NCBI GenBank assembly: GCA_036374175.1
Contig: DASUUH010000111.1
Location: forward strand, 1-17,255
DNA: 17,255 bases
Reading direction: 5' to 3'
From: JASLBX01 sp036374175
GTDB taxonomy: Bacteria; Actinomycetota; Actinomycetes; Jiangellales; Jiangellaceae
A program made the translations under genes and the position numbers. Below the pieces are notes generated by a model, which saw only the letters and a list, made by a program, of their open reading frames with translations, did no database searches and was not told where the DNA came from. Below are positions 1 through 7,273 of the stretch, in pieces. Position 1 is the first letter of the stretch; each line of letters opens with the position of its first letter.

Positions 1-156
1 GGGCTCGGCCATGGTCCGATCGTCGTCCGAGTGCAATGCAGTTGTCATCACTCTGCATGCTGCCACCGGTTGGTGACCACTGCGGTGATCGGTCGGCGCC
101 TAGGCGGTTGTTCCCAACGATCCAGACTCCATTGAGGCCAACAAGCGACGCTCGTC
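1..156. other. Left-edge stretch with no supported gene
   Basis: I see no supported gene here. A short imperfect inverted repeat is present (ATGCAG at 36-41 and CTGCAT at 53-58), but it is too weak to call a terminator. A minus-strand ATG at 12-10 could begin a gene leaving the window to the left, but only four codons are visible and no clear ribosome-binding site precedes it. Confidence 0.4.
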
Positions 157-273
157 GTGCGTGATCGGAACCAATGGAAAGCGCGCATACTCGTCGCAGC
201 GCTGGCTTTCCAAGTCGCCGGCCTGGTCGCCTTGACCTACACCGTCTACCGCATCCTCCAGACAGCGAGCTGA
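157..273 (+). CDS. Possible 38-residue small membrane peptide or gene tail
   Basis: Reading from GTG at 157 to TGA at 271 gives 38 residues: a basic N-terminus (MRDRNQWKAR) followed by one convincing hydrophobic helix of about 20 residues. The product would be a single-span membrane peptide. A strong hairpin begins only nine bases after the stop, as expected for the end of a transcription unit. Against it, there is no good Shine-Dalgarno sequence, an in-frame stop lies shortly upstream, and the piece could equally be the last membrane helix of a larger gene broken by a frameshift. I do not recognise a family. The call rests on hydrophobicity and the following hairpin only. Confidence 0.25.
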   Translation: MRDRNQWKARILVAALAFQVAGLVALTYTVYRILQTAS

Positions 274-281
274 AAGACAGC

Positions 282-320
282 GACGCCCCTGGTCCTCGCA
301 GTTGAGGACCGGGGCGTCTT
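282..320 (+). terminator. Strong hairpin, probable intrinsic terminator
   Basis: Arms 282-289 plus 291-297 pair with 304-310 plus 311-318, giving fifteen base pairs interrupted by one unpaired T at 290, with a six-base loop (298-303). Only two T residues follow directly, so it lacks a classical U-tract, which is common for terminators in high-GC actinobacteria. It sits just after the stop of the small reading frame ending at 273 and just before the enzyme stub at 338, so it probably ended the + strand unit to its left. Confidence 0.55.
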
Positions 321-337
321 GTCGGTGGGGTCCCTTC

Positions 338-457
338 CCCGACATCGACATCGCGGCTGTCGGGCGCGGGTACGGCCTTGAGGCGATCACCGTGCGGGCC
401 GTCAGCGACGTCGCCGATGTCCGCCCGTGGCTGGAGGAGGCCTTCAGCGGCCACTGA
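338..457 (+). pseudogene. C-terminal stub of a thiamine-diphosphate-dependent enzyme
   Basis: The last 39 codons before TGA at 455-457 read as the typical C-terminal end of the acetolactate synthase / benzoylformate decarboxylase superfamily: Pro-Asp-Ile-Asp-Ile-Ala-Ala-Val-Gly-Arg-Gly-Tyr-Gly, then a Val-Arg strand, a short acidic stretch, and a final Trp-Leu-Glu-Glu-Ala helix. Full proteins of this family have about 550 residues. Here the frame is not preceded by the rest of the TPP-binding domain, because a terminator-like hairpin lies about 20 bases upstream. It is therefore a deletion remnant and cannot be an active enzyme. The superfamily assignment rests on the short C-terminal pattern, so the specific reaction of the ancestor is unknown. 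Confidence 0.6.
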
Positions 458-463
458 GACCTT

Positions 464-487
464 CCGAATGATCACGTGATCATTCGG
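464..487. repeat. Perfect 24-bp palindrome between convergent genes
   Basis: Bases 464-475 are the exact reverse complement of 476-487, centred on CACGTG. The last codon and TGA stop of the minus-strand M81 peptidase gene lie inside it, and the + strand enzyme stub ends seven bases before it. In RNA it would fold as about a ten-pair hairpin with a four-base loop on either strand, so a bidirectional terminator is the simplest reading. There is no flanking T-tract on either side. A perfectly symmetric duplex site of this length could also be a protein-binding site. Confidence 0.85.
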
Positions 488-1970
488 GCCAGGTGGCGTC
501 CGGCTCGAACGGGTACATCGGGCGGCGGCGGTGCGCATAGCTGAACATCGACAGGTCGGCACTGGTACAGCCCGGGGTCGCGGCCCAGATCAGCTGCGCG
601 GCGATCGGCTCGAACGCGGCGCGTGGCGAGTGCACGCCCTTGGCGACGATGATTCGCTGGTCGCTCGGCTCAAGGCCCACCAGCCGCAGCTGCTCCTGGC
701 TCCGGGTCATGACCGGCCGCGACGTCAGGACCAGATCGAACCCGTCGTCGCTGGTCACGCGCACGGTCGGACCCATGTCGAAGAACCGCACGCCGCCGTG
801 GGTTGGTGTCGGGTCCTCGAAGCGGCCATCGCTGATCGCCGTCACCACGCCCGCCACCGGCAGCGGCGCGCCGTGCCGGTCGTCGGTTTTGCCACCAACA
901 TGCAGCGACACGCGCGCCCCGACCCCGAGGGCAGTGCACCCGGCGACCGCCTCCGGGTCAGTCAAGAGCTGGACGACACCGCGAACGCCGAGCCGGCGCG
1001 CGGCATGCAGCACGTGTGTGGAGTCGCCCGGGCTGCCGCCGCCGACGTTGTCGCCAACGTCCAGCAGCACGACCGGGTGATGTGCGGCAGCGGCCGCACG
1101 CCGCACTGCCTCGTCCACGCCGACTCCGTCGCCTGCGAGCTCGGCTCGCCGCATCCAGACGGTACGGGCCACCGAGCGGGCGGTGTCCGACGCCAGCTGC
1201 GCTGAACTGTCGGTGACGGCCAGTACCGACATGCCCATCTCCGGGACGTCCGCGTACGGGAACCCCTCGATGACGAACACCGCGAGCACGCCGGCACGCC
1301 GTTCGTGTTCGCGAGCGACCCGCAACAGGCCGGCCATCGGCTCGTCATCCGTCCCCTGCCGGAGGATGTTGATCATCAGCGGCGGGTCGGCCAGCGCCAT
1401 CGCCGGCCGCCGGATCTCGCCCCTGATCGTCCGGCCGACCAGACGCGCGCAGGCCAGCCCCTGCTCGAACGCGTCCACGTGCGGGTTCGTCTGGAAGACC
1501 GTGATCACGTCGGCTCGCTCCACCATCTCCGGTGAGACGTTCGCGTGCATATCCAGGGTGACTCCGATCGGCACCTCCGGGCCCACGGCCGCTCTGACCC
1601 GTCGGATCAGCTCGCCATCGGCATCGAGGTAACGCTGCGACACGGCGGCTCCGTGGAGCGCCAGCAGGACCCCGTCCCATGGCGCTTCCTCGCGCAGCGC
1701 CACGACCATCCGGCTGGCCAGGTGCTCGAACGCGCTGGTGCTCATCGCGCCCATCGGGGTGATCTCGCTGTAGACGAGCGGTACGACCTCGACATCCGGC
1801 TGCTGAGCCGCGTAGGCCAGGCAGCCGGCAACTATCGACCGAGCCGTGGCATGGACGGCTCGGATCTCGTCGCCTTCCAGGATCCCGGCCCGCTTCCACT
1901 GCTCGAGATCGGCAGGCACGGGCGCGAAGGTGTTGGCCTCGTGGCTCAGCCCGGCGAGAGCGAGCCTCAC
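480..1970 (-). CDS. M81 family metallopeptidase (MlrC / DUF1485 family)
   Basis: A 496-residue protein of the MlrC family, zinc metallohydrolases named after the enzyme that cuts linearised microcystin in Sphingomonas. Most relatives have unknown substrates. Family motifs are clear: SHEANTF (9-15), HGAAVS (106-111), a candidate metal site DMHAN with D140 and H142, and NPHVD with H164 and D166. The C-terminal MlrC_C domain starts near residue 300 with a VVLLDVGDN strand followed by a Gly-rich loop. No signal peptide is visible, so it should be cytoplasmic. I chose GTG at 1970, not the longer frame, because it gives the conserved N-terminus MRLALAGLSHE and a GTGA overlap with the aminotransferase stop. 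It is the last gene of the operon and ends in the 24-bp palindrome. The family is certain; the substrate is not. Confidence 0.9.
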   Translation of the reverse strand: MRLALAGLSHEANTFAPVPADLEQWKRAGILEGDEIRAVHATARSIVAGCLAYAAQQPDVEVVPLVYSEITPMGAMSTSAFEHLASRMVVALREEAPWDGVLLALHGAAVSQRYLDADGELIRRVRAAVGPEVPIGVTLDMHANVSPEMVERADVITVFQTNPHVDAFEQGLACARLVGRTIRGEIRRPAMALADPPLMINILRQGTDDEPMAGLLRVAREHERRAGVLAVFVIEGFPYADVPEMGMSVLAVTDSSAQLASDTARSVARTVWMRRAELAGDGVGVDEAVRRAAAAAHHPVVLLDVGDNVGGGSPGDSTHVLHAARRLGVRGVVQLLTDPEAVAGCTALGVGARVSLHVGGKTDDRHGAPLPVAGVVTAISDGRFEDPTPTHGGVRFFDMGPTVRVTSDDGFDLVLTSRPVMTRSQEQLRLVGLEPSDQRIIVAKGVHSPRAAFEPIAAQLIWAATPGCTSADLSMFSYAHRRRPMYPFEPDATWPE

Positions 1971-3211
1971 AACCGCTCCATCGCCCGGGAAACGCGCTCG
2001 ACGGTGATCTCGACCTCCTTGTCCCCATGCGCGGCGGACACGTACCACACACCTCGGGTGGCGACCCAAACGCCCTCGTCGACCAGCCGCCGGGCCAGCC
2101 GGCGATAGCGGTCGGCGTCACACTGCTGCAGACTGCGGTAGTCGGTCACCCCGATGTCGTCGTCGGCGAAGGTGGCGTGGAATGCCATCGGCGTCCCTTG
2201 GATGCGTAGACCCAGCTCGCCCAGCTCCTTCATCAGCCGGCCGCCGATTCGCTCGATCTGCTCGTAAGGGGGCTCGTCCCGCAGCTGTTTCAAGGTCGCC
2301 GTCACCGCTGCCATCGCCATCACGTTCGCGTTGAACGTACCGGAGTGGTTCACCTTGCCGGTGCCGAACGGCTCCATCAGCTCGCGCCGACCGGCCAGCG
2401 CGCCCACCGGCCAGGACCCGGCGAGCGCCTTGCCGTAGGTCGCCAGGTCGGGCGTCACGCCGAATCGCCCGGTCGCGCCGCCGAGGCCGAGCCGGAAGCC
2501 GGTGATGACCTCGTCGAAGATGAGCACCGCCCCGTGATCGTCACAGAGCTTCCGGACGCCTTCGAGGTAGCCGGGCCGTGGCTCGATGGCTCCCGCATTA
2601 ATCATCATCGGCTCCATCAGCACGGCCGCAATGTCGCCGGCCCGGTGATCGAAGACCTCCTCCAGCGCGCCGATGTCGTTCCACGGCACGGTGATCGACT
2701 CCCTCAACACTTCCGGGGGCTGGCCGGCCGAAGCGGGTCGCGCGCCGTTCTTCGCGACAGATACCAGCACGTTGTCCAGCCAGCCGTGGTAGTGGCCTTC
2801 GAACCGGATGAACAGCGTCCGGCCGGTGGCTGCCCGGGCCGCCCGCAGCGCCGCCTGAACGACCTCGGTTCCGGACGTGCCGAACCGCACCATGTCTGCC
2901 CAGCCGACGAGCCCGCAGATGAGCTCCGAGGCCTCGATCTCCAGCGGGTGCTGCGCCCCGAACACCATGCCGCTGCGGCAGGCCTGCTCGACCGCAGCGG
3001 TCACCGCGGAAGGAGCGTGGCCAAGGAACGCCGGACCCTGGCCCAGCAGATAGTCGACGTAGTCGTTGCCGTCGGCGTCCCACAGCCATGCGCCCTCGCC
3101 CCGGGTGAAGTACATCGGCGGTGCGTCGAGTCGGACGTTGGAGTGGACGCCGCCCGGTATGCAATGGCGGGCCCGCTCGAACAGCTCCACCGAACGGTTT
3201 CTGTCCCTCAT
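1967..3211 (-). CDS. Class III PLP aminotransferase, glutamate-1-semialdehyde aminomutase-like
   Basis: A 414-residue fold-type I PLP enzyme close to glutamate-1-semialdehyde aminomutase (HemL) and to beta-amino-acid transaminases of the same subgroup. Visible marks are the phosphate-binding GTSGTE (111-116), the pyridine-contacting Asp in FDEVITGF (D233), and the Schiff-base lysine K261 in TYGKALAG. Length and order match the family. The neighbours are an aldehyde dehydrogenase, two amide hydrolases and a peptide transporter, not haem genes, so a catabolic transaminase making a keto acid or semialdehyde is more likely than HemL itself. ATG at 3211 was chosen because it overlaps the aldehyde dehydrogenase stop (ATGA) and follows GGAGG-type purines. 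Family confidence is high; the exact amine donor is an open question. Confidence 0.9.
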   Translation of the reverse strand: MRDRNRSVELFERARHCIPGGVHSNVRLDAPPMYFTRGEGAWLWDADGNDYVDYLLGQGPAFLGHAPSAVTAAVEQACRSGMVFGAQHPLEIEASELICGLVGWADMVRFGTSGTEVVQAALRAARAATGRTLFIRFEGHYHGWLDNVLVSVAKNGARPASAGQPPEVLRESITVPWNDIGALEEVFDHRAGDIAAVLMEPMMINAGAIEPRPGYLEGVRKLCDDHGAVLIFDEVITGFRLGLGGATGRFGVTPDLATYGKALAGSWPVGALAGRRELMEPFGTGKVNHSGTFNANVMAMAAVTATLKQLRDEPPYEQIERIGGRLMKELGELGLRIQGTPMAFHATFADDDIGVTDYRSLQQCDADRYRRLARRLVDEGVWVATRGVWYVSAAHGDKEVEITVERVSRAMERL

Positions 3212-4671
3212 CCTCCACCCCCGGTGATGTCGAGGTTGATGGTCTTGAGCTGGGTCATCTCCAGCAGGGTGTGGCGGCCCCCGATCCGGCCGACGCCGGA
3301 CGCCTTGCCGGTGAACCCGCCCACCGGTGTGTGCGGCTGCCAGTAGGCCGACGTCTCGTTGACGTTGACCATGCCGCACTGCAGGGCTTCGGCGACGCGC
3401 ATGGCGCGGCCGATGTCACGCGTGAACACGCTGCCCACCAGACCGAGCGGTGCCTTATTCGCCCAGCGCAGCGCCTCCTCCTCATCGGCGAACCGCATCA
3501 CCGGAGCGATCGGGCCGAACGTCTCCTCGGCCTGGATCAGCATGTCCTCGGTGACGCCGTCGACTACGGTCGGCTGGTAGTACAGGCGGGTCGGGTGCCC
3601 GTCGGCGCGGCTGCCGCCGTGGACCACGCGGGCACCCTTCGTGACGGCATCGGCAACGTGCCGGTCGACCTTGGCGGCGGTGGGCTCGTTGGCGACCGGG
3701 CCCATGGTGGTGGCTTCGTCGAACGGGGAGCCGAGCCGTACCTGCGCCGCCTGCTTGGCCAGGCCGTCCACCACCTCGTCGTGGACGGCGGCATGGACGA
3801 GGATCCGTTCGGTCGAGTCGCAGATCTGCCCCGCGTTGGCGAAGCAGCCGACCGCAGTGCGTGCTACCGCCTGGCTCAGGTCCGCGTCGGCGAAGATGAC
3901 CGTCGGGCCGTTGCCCCCGAGCTCGAGGAGCATCGGCTTGCCCGCAGCCCGCTGGCCGACGATCTGCCCGGTCCGGCTCGACCCGGTCAGCCCGATGGCC
4001 ACGATGCCCGGGTGACCGACCACCGCGTCGCCCACCTCAGCCGGATCACCGAGTATGAGGCTGAGCGTGCCGTCGGGAACGTCGGCGTCGAGGAAGCACT
4101 GCATCAGCTGCCGGGCCGAGACGGGCGCCCACTCGGAGGGCTTCCATACCATCGCGTTGCCGGTTGCAAGCCCAGCCGAGAGGTATTCGCTGGGGATCGC
4201 GAGGGGGAAGTTCCAGGGTGTCAGGATCCCGTAGACGCCGTGCGGCTGGCGGATCGTGAGCACCCGCTTGGCTGGATCGGCAGACGGGATGACAGCCGTA
4301 TCTAGCCGCTTCGCGCCCTCGGCCGCATCGCGAAACATCTCCGCCGCCGTCTCGACCTCGGGTATCGCCTCGGACCGGTACGGCTTTCCCTGCTCCAGGG
4401 CCAGATCGCGGCCGATCCGCTCCTTGCGGTCCTCCAGCAGGTCGGCTACCCGGTGGCACAGACCGGCCCGCTGGAAAGCGGTCATGCGAGCCAGCTGCCG
4501 GTGCGCCTCCCACGCCGCCGCAACCGCCCGGTCGACCGCACCGCGACCGCCCTGGGCCACCCGGGCGATCACCTCCCCAGTCGCCGGTGAGTGCAGCTCA
4601 ACCGGCTCACGATCGCCGTCCAGCCAGTCGCCTGCGACGTTGAGCCGAACCGTCGGGACCTCGCTCGTCAC
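3208..4671 (-). CDS. NAD(P)-dependent aldehyde dehydrogenase
   Basis: A 487-residue member of the aldehyde dehydrogenase superfamily, oxidising an aldehyde or semialdehyde to the acid. Catalytic features are intact: TPWNFPL with N154, the general base E250 in LLELGGNGP, the nucleophile C284 in GQICDSTER, and EETFGP (382-387). It has no targeting sequence and is full length. The GTG start at 4671 overlaps the creatininase-family stop (GTGA) and is preceded by GGAGGTGGAGC, a strong ribosome-binding site. Its stop overlaps the aminotransferase start. The tight coupling suggests that it oxidises the semialdehyde left by the transaminase or by ring opening of an amide. Succinate-semialdehyde- or benzaldehyde-type specificity cannot be told from sequence alone. 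Confidence 0.93.
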   Translation of the reverse strand: MTSEVPTVRLNVAGDWLDGDREPVELHSPATGEVIARVAQGGRGAVDRAVAAAWEAHRQLARMTAFQRAGLCHRVADLLEDRKERIGRDLALEQGKPYRSEAIPEVETAAEMFRDAAEGAKRLDTAVIPSADPAKRVLTIRQPHGVYGILTPWNFPLAIPSEYLSAGLATGNAMVWKPSEWAPVSARQLMQCFLDADVPDGTLSLILGDPAEVGDAVVGHPGIVAIGLTGSSRTGQIVGQRAAGKPMLLELGGNGPTVIFADADLSQAVARTAVGCFANAGQICDSTERILVHAAVHDEVVDGLAKQAAQVRLGSPFDEATTMGPVANEPTAAKVDRHVADAVTKGARVVHGGSRADGHPTRLYYQPTVVDGVTEDMLIQAEETFGPIAPVMRFADEEEALRWANKAPLGLVGSVFTRDIGRAMRVAEALQCGMVNVNETSAYWQPHTPVGGFTGKASGVGRIGGRHTLLEMTQLKTINLDITGGGG

Positions 4672-5483
4672 GCTCCACCTCCGTGCTTGCGGACGAGCGG
4701 TGGTGTCGTGTCGCGGCTGATCGCGGTGCTCGGCAGCGACGCCGAGGCGAACCGCTGCGCGAACTCCAGGGCCCGCCGATTTGCAACGTCCACTACGGCT
4801 TCGCCGAACTCCTCGGACGCCTGCCGCGGGTCGCCCAGGGCACCGTCACTCGTCCACTCGTCCATCCATACGGCCTGATCCACACGCGCTCCCGGCGGGT
4901 CGGTCATCGGGTCGGCCGACCGGCGGCCGGCCGGACCGGAAATCCGGTCTCGGAACACCTCCTCGGGTGCCAGCACCATCGCCACTGAGGTCTCGACCTC
5001 GCACGCGTGGCCGTAGCTGGGGCTCGTCACGCGGGCGGAGATCTCGTCAGCCGCCAGCTGCGCCCACATCAGCGCTGCCACAAGAGAACCGAGGTCGCGG
5101 CGGGCGCGGCGGCTCACCAGCCGCAGGGCGTCGATGTTCCCACCGTGGCCGTTGACCACCAGGACGCGGCGGACGTTCCAGTGGGCCAGGCTCTCGACGA
5201 CGTCGAGGACGAGCGAACCGAGCGTGTCGGGTCGCAGCGTAAGCGTGCCGGCGAAGCCCAGATGGTGCTCCGACAGCCCGTAGGGCACCGCCGGGCACAG
5301 CACGGCGGCCTCGGCGAGCTCGTGCTCGAGCCGGCTCGCGAGGGCCTCGGCCACCGCCAGGTCGGTGTCCAGCGCCAGGTGCGGGCCGTGTTGCTCCAGG
5401 CTGCCGACCGGCAGCAGCGCCAGCTGCGCCCGAGCCAGCGTCTCCTTGGCGTCCGGCCAGGTGAGTCGAGCCAGTACGGTCAT
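4668..5483 (-). CDS. Creatininase family amidohydrolase
   Basis: A 271-residue metal-dependent hydrolase of the creatininase / formamide hydrolase family, which opens cyclic amides or cleaves small linear amides. The metal-site pattern is present: LPVGSLEQHGPHL with E30 and H32, D39/D41 in the following LDTD, H113 in NGHGGN, and E162/E164 in the HACEVETS segment, where most relatives have HAGEFETS. Length is normal. ATG at 5483 overlaps the IclR stop (ATGA) and gives the standard N-terminus ending in the E30 strand; the longer upstream frame is the antisense of regulator sequence. In this operon it is a good candidate for the amide-opening step that feeds the dehydrogenase and transaminase. 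Creatinine itself is unlikely, as no creatinase or sarcosine oxidase is nearby. Confidence 0.88.
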   Translation of the reverse strand: MTVLARLTWPDAKETLARAQLALLPVGSLEQHGPHLALDTDLAVAEALASRLEHELAEAAVLCPAVPYGLSEHHLGFAGTLTLRPDTLGSLVLDVVESLAHWNVRRVLVVNGHGGNIDALRLVSRRARRDLGSLVAALMWAQLAADEISARVTSPSYGHACEVETSVAMVLAPEEVFRDRISGPAGRRSADPMTDPPGARVDQAVWMDEWTSDGALGDPRQASEEFGEAVVDVANRRALEFAQRFASASLPSTAISRDTTPPLVRKHGGGA

Positions 5484-6274
5484 GGGAACGTCCCTCCCTG
5501 CTCGTCCGACAGCCGTCGGGCAGCCTCCTGCAGCGGACGCGCCGCTTTCGCTGCGTCCGCCTCGGAGAACCGGGCGGCTGGAGCGCTCAGGCTGATCGCG
5601 ACGGGCACCCACAGGCCCTGGACAGGTACCGCCACGCAGCGCCCGTCCTCCTCGTTTTCCCGGTCGTCGATGGCGTAGCCGTCCCGCCGGACCTTCTCGA
5701 CCGTCTTAACGAACACGTCCGGGTCGGTGATGGTGCGCGCCGTGCGCTGCGGCATACCTTCGGCACCCAGGATCGCGCGCAGCCTGGACTCCTCCAGTTG
5801 GCCTGCGATGGCCTTCCCCAACGCACAGGAGTGCAGCGCCTCGCGGTCGCCCTTGCGGGTGGCGAACCGTGTGCCACGGCGGCTTTCGACGATCTCCAGG
5901 TACATCACGCGCGTACGCTCGAGCACGCCGAGGTTAAGCGTCTCCTCGTAGCGGTCGCGGAGCCGCTCCAGGATGGGCCGCGCCCGCGCTGCCAGCCCGT
6001 CCAGCTGCCGAGTGTGGGCGGACCGGAACGCCATCCCAAGCCGGAAGGTGCCGCCGTCCGGTCCCCGCTCGACGTACCCGCGTGCCTCCAGCGTGCTCAG
6101 GTACCGGAACACCGAGCTCTTCGGCATGGCCGTGGCGTCGGCGACCGCACCCAGCGTCGCTCCGTCCGTGGCCTCGTGGAGGACCTCGAGAATGTCGACC
6201 ACCCGCTCCACGGCCCTGACCGAGTAGCGGTTGTCCGGCACGGGTAGGTCATCGTCGCCGTGGCGTCCACTCAT
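5480..6274 (-). CDS. IclR family transcriptional regulator
   Basis: A 264-residue regulator with the usual IclR layout. A winged helix-turn-helix lies at about residues 15-80 (AVERVVDILEVL, then a recognition helix around MPKSSVFRYLSTL), followed by a C-terminal effector domain from about 90 (RFATRKGD, LHSCALGKAIAG, a C-terminal DDRENEEDGRCVAVPV strand). IclR proteins bind DNA as dimers or tetramers and sense small catabolic intermediates. The gene lies mid-operon, with ATGA overlaps on both sides, so it is co-transcribed with its likely targets and could form a feedback loop. The start at ATG 6274 is set by the overlap with the oxidoreductase stop. Candidate operators are the inverted repeats at 12876 and 13402, but no direct link is visible. 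Confidence 0.93.
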   Translation of the reverse strand: MSGRHGDDDLPVPDNRYSVRAVERVVDILEVLHEATDGATLGAVADATAMPKSSVFRYLSTLEARGYVERGPDGGTFRLGMAFRSAHTRQLDGLAARARPILERLRDRYEETLNLGVLERTRVMYLEIVESRRGTRFATRKGDREALHSCALGKAIAGQLEESRLRAILGAEGMPQRTARTITDPDVFVKTVEKVRRDGYAIDDRENEEDGRCVAVPVQGLWVPVAISLSAPAARFSEADAAKAARPLQEAARRLSDEQGGTFP

Positions 6275-7272
6275 GGCCGAATCACCTTCCCCGTCCGCGC
6301 TGCCTGCTCTGTCGCCAGGGCGAGCCGGACCGCCTCGGCGCCGTCTGCGGCCGTGCACCGCGGCTTGGCAGCGCCTCGCGCCACGCGTACGAAGTGATCG
6401 ACCTCGATCCCCAACGCACCGAAGAGCCGGCCGCCAACCTCTGGCGAGTAGTAGACATCGTGGTGACGCCGACCCTTGCTTCCCACAACATATAGGCCCA
6501 CGTCTGCCTGGCTCACCCGGACCACTCCGCGCTCTCCGATGATGGTGAACCCCGTGATGCCGTACCCGCGTGTGCTGTCGGGAAGGCACCATCCGAGCGT
6601 CGACGTGCCATGAGCACCGGAGACGAACCGCAAGCCGACCGAGAACAGGTCGTCGACTGGAAAGCCGGCGGCTGCGACGACGCCGGAGCTGCGCGCCGCC
6701 CACAACGTCTCCACCTCGCCCACGTACCAACGGCACAGGTCCATCTCGTGCACGCCGTAGTACAGCGCGAGCGAGGTCCTGCCGCGCAGCACACGCTGGT
6801 CGGAGACCAGCCCGATCCGCTCGCTGTGTACGGCCTGCACCGCCCCGATCTCGCCGGCTTCGACTGCGGAGTGTACGGCCGCGTAGCGGGGTTCGAACCG
6901 CAGGATGTGCCCGGCCAGCACCGGCACCCCGAGCTTCGCGGCCTGATCGCGAATCGACTCCGCGGCGGTCACGGTGTGGGCCAGCGGCTTCTCCACCATG
7001 ACCGGGTGGCCGGCCTCGATGGCGGCGAGTGCGGCGTCAACGTGCAAGTGCTCGGGTGTGCAGACGGCGACAGCGGCCACGTCTGCGTCCGCGGCGGCCT
7101 CGATGGGGTCGGGGATGAACCGGGCGCTGTACCGCTCGGCCAGGTTCCGGCCGAGTTCCTCGCGGAGGTCTGACACGGCGGCCAGCCGAGCACCGTCATG
7201 CTCAGCGAGCGCCCGGGCCCAGCGGCTCCCCATGAAACCCAGCCCGATCACAGCGGTTGGCAGCTGTGCCAC
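6271..7272 (-). CDS. Gfo/Idh/MocA family NAD(P)-dependent oxidoreductase
   Basis: A 333-residue two-domain oxidoreductase. The N-terminal Rossmann fold starts with VIGLGFMGSRWA (8-19) and ends with the family's EKP motif (94-96, K95 catalytic or cofactor-binding). The C-terminal alpha/beta domain carries YYGVHEMDLCRW with H175 and D178, which usually act in substrate binding and proton transfer. Family members oxidise or reduce sugars, inositols and related hydroxy compounds. The GTG start at 7272 is one base after the ATPase stop and is preceded by AAAGGAGC, a strong ribosome-binding site, so I reject the longer frame. Its presence suggests that the imported molecule carries a sugar-like or hydroxy-acid part. 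The substrate cannot be read from the sequence. Confidence 0.92.
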   Translation of the reverse strand: MAQLPTAVIGLGFMGSRWARALAEHDGARLAAVSDLREELGRNLAERYSARFIPDPIEAAADADVAAVAVCTPEHLHVDAALAAIEAGHPVMVEKPLAHTVTAAESIRDQAAKLGVPVLAGHILRFEPRYAAVHSAVEAGEIGAVQAVHSERIGLVSDQRVLRGRTSLALYYGVHEMDLCRWYVGEVETLWAARSSGVVAAAGFPVDDLFSVGLRFVSGAHGTSTLGWCLPDSTRGYGITGFTIIGERGVVRVSQADVGLYVVGSKGRRHHDVYYSPEVGGRLFGALGIEVDHFVRVARGAAKPRCTAADGAEAVRLALATEQAARTGKVIRP

Positions 7273-7273
7273 A

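Noticed and set aside
1..12. Minus-strand ATG with the codons Met-Ala-Glu-Pro running off the left edge
   Set aside because: Four codons and no clear ribosome-binding site are not enough to call a gene.
31..60. Imperfect inverted repeat near the left edge
   Set aside because: Only six paired bases with an 11-base loop, well within chance expectation.
1967..3211. Haem biosynthesis hemL
   Set aside because: The protein is HemL-like, but its operon neighbours are transport and catabolic genes and no other haem gene is present.
480..4671. A microcystin-degradation operon
   Set aside because: Only the M81 family resemblance supports it. There is no mlrA-type membrane protease or mlrB-type serine hydrolase in the window, and most M81 proteins have unrelated, unknown roles.
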